From NCBI RefSeq assembly GCF_008297955.1, contig NZ_VTPY01000005.1, positions 310,001-374,000 of the forward strand: DNA of 64,000 nt, given 5' to 3'. The stretch comes from Billgrantia pellis (GTDB taxonomy: Bacteria > Pseudomonadota > Gammaproteobacteria > Pseudomonadales > Halomonadaceae). A model generated the notes under the pieces. It ran no database searches. It was not told where the DNA came from and saw nothing but the letters and a program-made list of their open reading frames with translations. Each line of letters opens with the position of its first letter. The stretch's first letter is position 1. Positions 62,735-64,000 of this stretch are shown piece after piece. Position numbers and translations under genes: made by a program.

Positions 62735-64000
62735 ATGATCAATACGTTGTTACGCAAGGTCGTCGGCTCCAAGAACGACCGCGAAGTCAAGCGCATGCAG
62801 CGCCAGGTGGCGCAGATCAACGCGCTGGAACCGCAGTTCGAAGCGCTCGATGACGCCGCCCTCAAGGCGCGCACCGAGGAGTTTCGCGAACGTCTGGCCG
62901 GCGGCGAGAGCCTCGATGCCCTGCTGCCGGAGGCCTTTGCCACGGTGCGCGAAGCCAGCAAGCGCGTAATGGGCATGCGCCATTTCGATGTCCAGATGAT
63001 CGGCGGCATGACGCTGCACCGCGGGCGCATCGCCGAGATGAAGACCGGCGAGGGCAAGACCCTGGTCGCCACGCTGGCGGTCTATCTCAACGCACTACCC
63101 GGCCAGGGCGTTCACGTGGTCACGGTGAACGACTACCTGGCGCGCCGCGACGCCGAGTGGATGCGGCCGCTCTACGAATTCCTGGGCCTCACGGTCGGCA
63201 TCATCTTCGCCGGCCAGAGCGGTGAGCAGAAGCGAGCCGCCTATGCCTGCGACATCACCTACGGCACCAACAACGAGTACGGTTTCGACTACCTGCGGGA
63301 TAACATGGCCTTCTCGCTGGAGGACAAAGTCCAGCGCAGCCTCAGCTTTGCCATTGTCGACGAGGTGGACTCGATCCTGATCGATGAGGCGCGTACTCCG
63401 CTCATCATCTCCGGTGCAGTGGACGAGAATACCGAACTCTACAAGGTGGTGGACAAACTCGCGGCGCACCTGGTCAAGGGCGAGGTGTCGGAAGACCCCG
63501 AGGCTCCCGTCAGCGGTGACTTCGTGCTCGAGGAGAAGCACAAGCAGGTCGAGATCACCGAGGCCGGCCACCACAAGGTGGAGGAGTTGATGCGCGCCGA
63601 GGGGCTGCTGGGCGAGGACGATTCGCTCTACGCCGCACAGAATCTCAATTTGCTGCACCATATGCATTCGGCCCTGCGCGCCCGTCACCTTTACCATCGC
63701 GACGTCGACTATATCGTCGTCGACAACCAGGTCGTGATCGTCGACGAACACACCGGCCGCACCATGCCCGGTCGCCGCTGGTCCGAGGGGCTGCACCAGG
63801 CCGTGGAGGCCAAGGAGGGCGTGCCGGTGCAGCGCGAGAGCCAGACGCTGGCCTCGACCACCTTCCAGAACTATTTTCGTCTCTACGACAAATTAGCCGG
63901 GATGACCGGTACCGCCGATACCGAGGCCTTCGAGTTCCGCCAGATCTACGGCCTTGACGTGGTGGTGATTCCCACCAACCGGCCGCTGATTCGTCGCGAC
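62735..64000 (+). CDS. secA: Preprotein translocase ATPase SecA, N-terminal part
   Basis: First 422 residues; the gene runs past the window. SecA drives post-translational secretion through SecYEG. Walker A MKTGEGKT with Lys108 in the same position as in E. coli, [27 protein letters not shown], and the DEVD box [17 protein letters not shown] followed by the start of the preprotein cross-linking domain. The ATG sits in GGACGTCTCATG; GGACGTC can pair with GACGTCC inside the upstream ORF. Confidence 0.97.
   Translation, partial: MINTLLRKVVGSKNDREVKRMQRQVAQINALEPQFEALDDAALKARTEEFRERLAGGESLDALLPEAFATVREASKRVMGMRHFDVQMIGGMTLHRGRIAEMKTGEGKTLVATLAVYLNALPGQGVHVVTVNDYLARRDAEWMRPLYEFLGLTVGIIFAGQSGEQKRAAYACDITYGTNNEYGFDYLRDNMAFSLEDKVQRSLSFAIVDEVDSILIDEARTPLIISGAVDENTELYKVVDKLAAHLVKGEVSEDPEAPVSGDFVLEEKHKQVEITEAGHHKVEELMRAEGLLGEDDSLYAAQNLNLLHHMHSALRARHLYHRDVDYIVVDNQVVIVDEHTGRTMPGRRWSEGLHQAVEAKEGVPVQRESQTLASTTFQNYFRLYDKLAGMTGTADTEAFEFRQIYGLDVVVIPTNRPLIRRD

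Overview
The window is GC-rich, densely coded gammaproteobacterial chromosome. Gene content and order point to a halophile of the Halomonas group: dnaX-ybaB-recR, rnd-ycgL-ycgN, a DciA-type gene next to secA, a polar amino acid ABC system, and Pst and arsenic genes side by side. The genus is inferred from gene content, not from a marker gene. The window opens inside a TRAP transporter permease gene and closes inside secA.

Layout. 1-2.5 kb: end of a TRAP (TAXI-type) permease, an SMP-30 lactonase and an AbrB-type membrane protein. 2.5-5.8 kb: a two-gene minus-strand operon of an ATP-grasp ligase and a large protein carrying papain-like catalytic residues. 6.05-6.16 kb: the 4.5S SRP RNA gene. 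6.8-16.3 kb: an ABC amino acid importer and a catabolic set (class III aminotransferase, two-subunit CoA-transferase, M20 deacylase, thiolase) with a divergent LysR regulator; together they make sense as uptake and breakdown of an N-acylated beta-amino acid. 16.4-21.5 kb: housekeeping genes dnaX, ybaB, recR, rnd, ycgL, ycgN. 21.6-39.3 kb: protease II, a VWA/class II amidotransferase group, fadD, hrpA, a FabH-like synthase, mlaA, an hsbR/hsbA-type phosphatase/STAS pair, transaldolase and a chemoreceptor. 39.5-41.4 kb: two exporters.

41.4-52.6 kb is a phosphate/arsenic region. A Pho-box-like site precedes pstS-pstC-pstA-pstB, which runs into an arsenate reductase gene. Then comes a GAPDH-arsR-chrA operon, a reverse-strand ACR3 arsenite exporter and a FetAB-type ABC pair. 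The same palindrome (ATATATG-N6-CATATAT) overlaps the promoter of the GAPDH operon and lies in the promoter spacer of the ACR3 gene, so one ArsR probably controls both. The usual partner of arsenic-linked GAPDH (ArsJ) is not in the window; a ChrA-family transporter sits in its place.

52.6-60.8 kb is a fatty/organic acid oxidation region (hydrolase, thiolase, TetR, acyl-CoA synthetase, SDR dehydrogenase, OhrR-like MarR, acyl-CoA dehydrogenase) with repeated operator-like motifs, one matching the PsrA consensus. 60.9-64 kb: a small winged-helix protein, a small unknown protein, a DciA-type gene, and secA preceded by a 126-residue ORF with a clear signal peptide and an Arg-Gly-Pro-Pro motif near its C-terminus. 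That ORF looks like a SecM-type secretion monitor using a RAPP-like arrest motif, and is the strongest candidate for something undescribed here.
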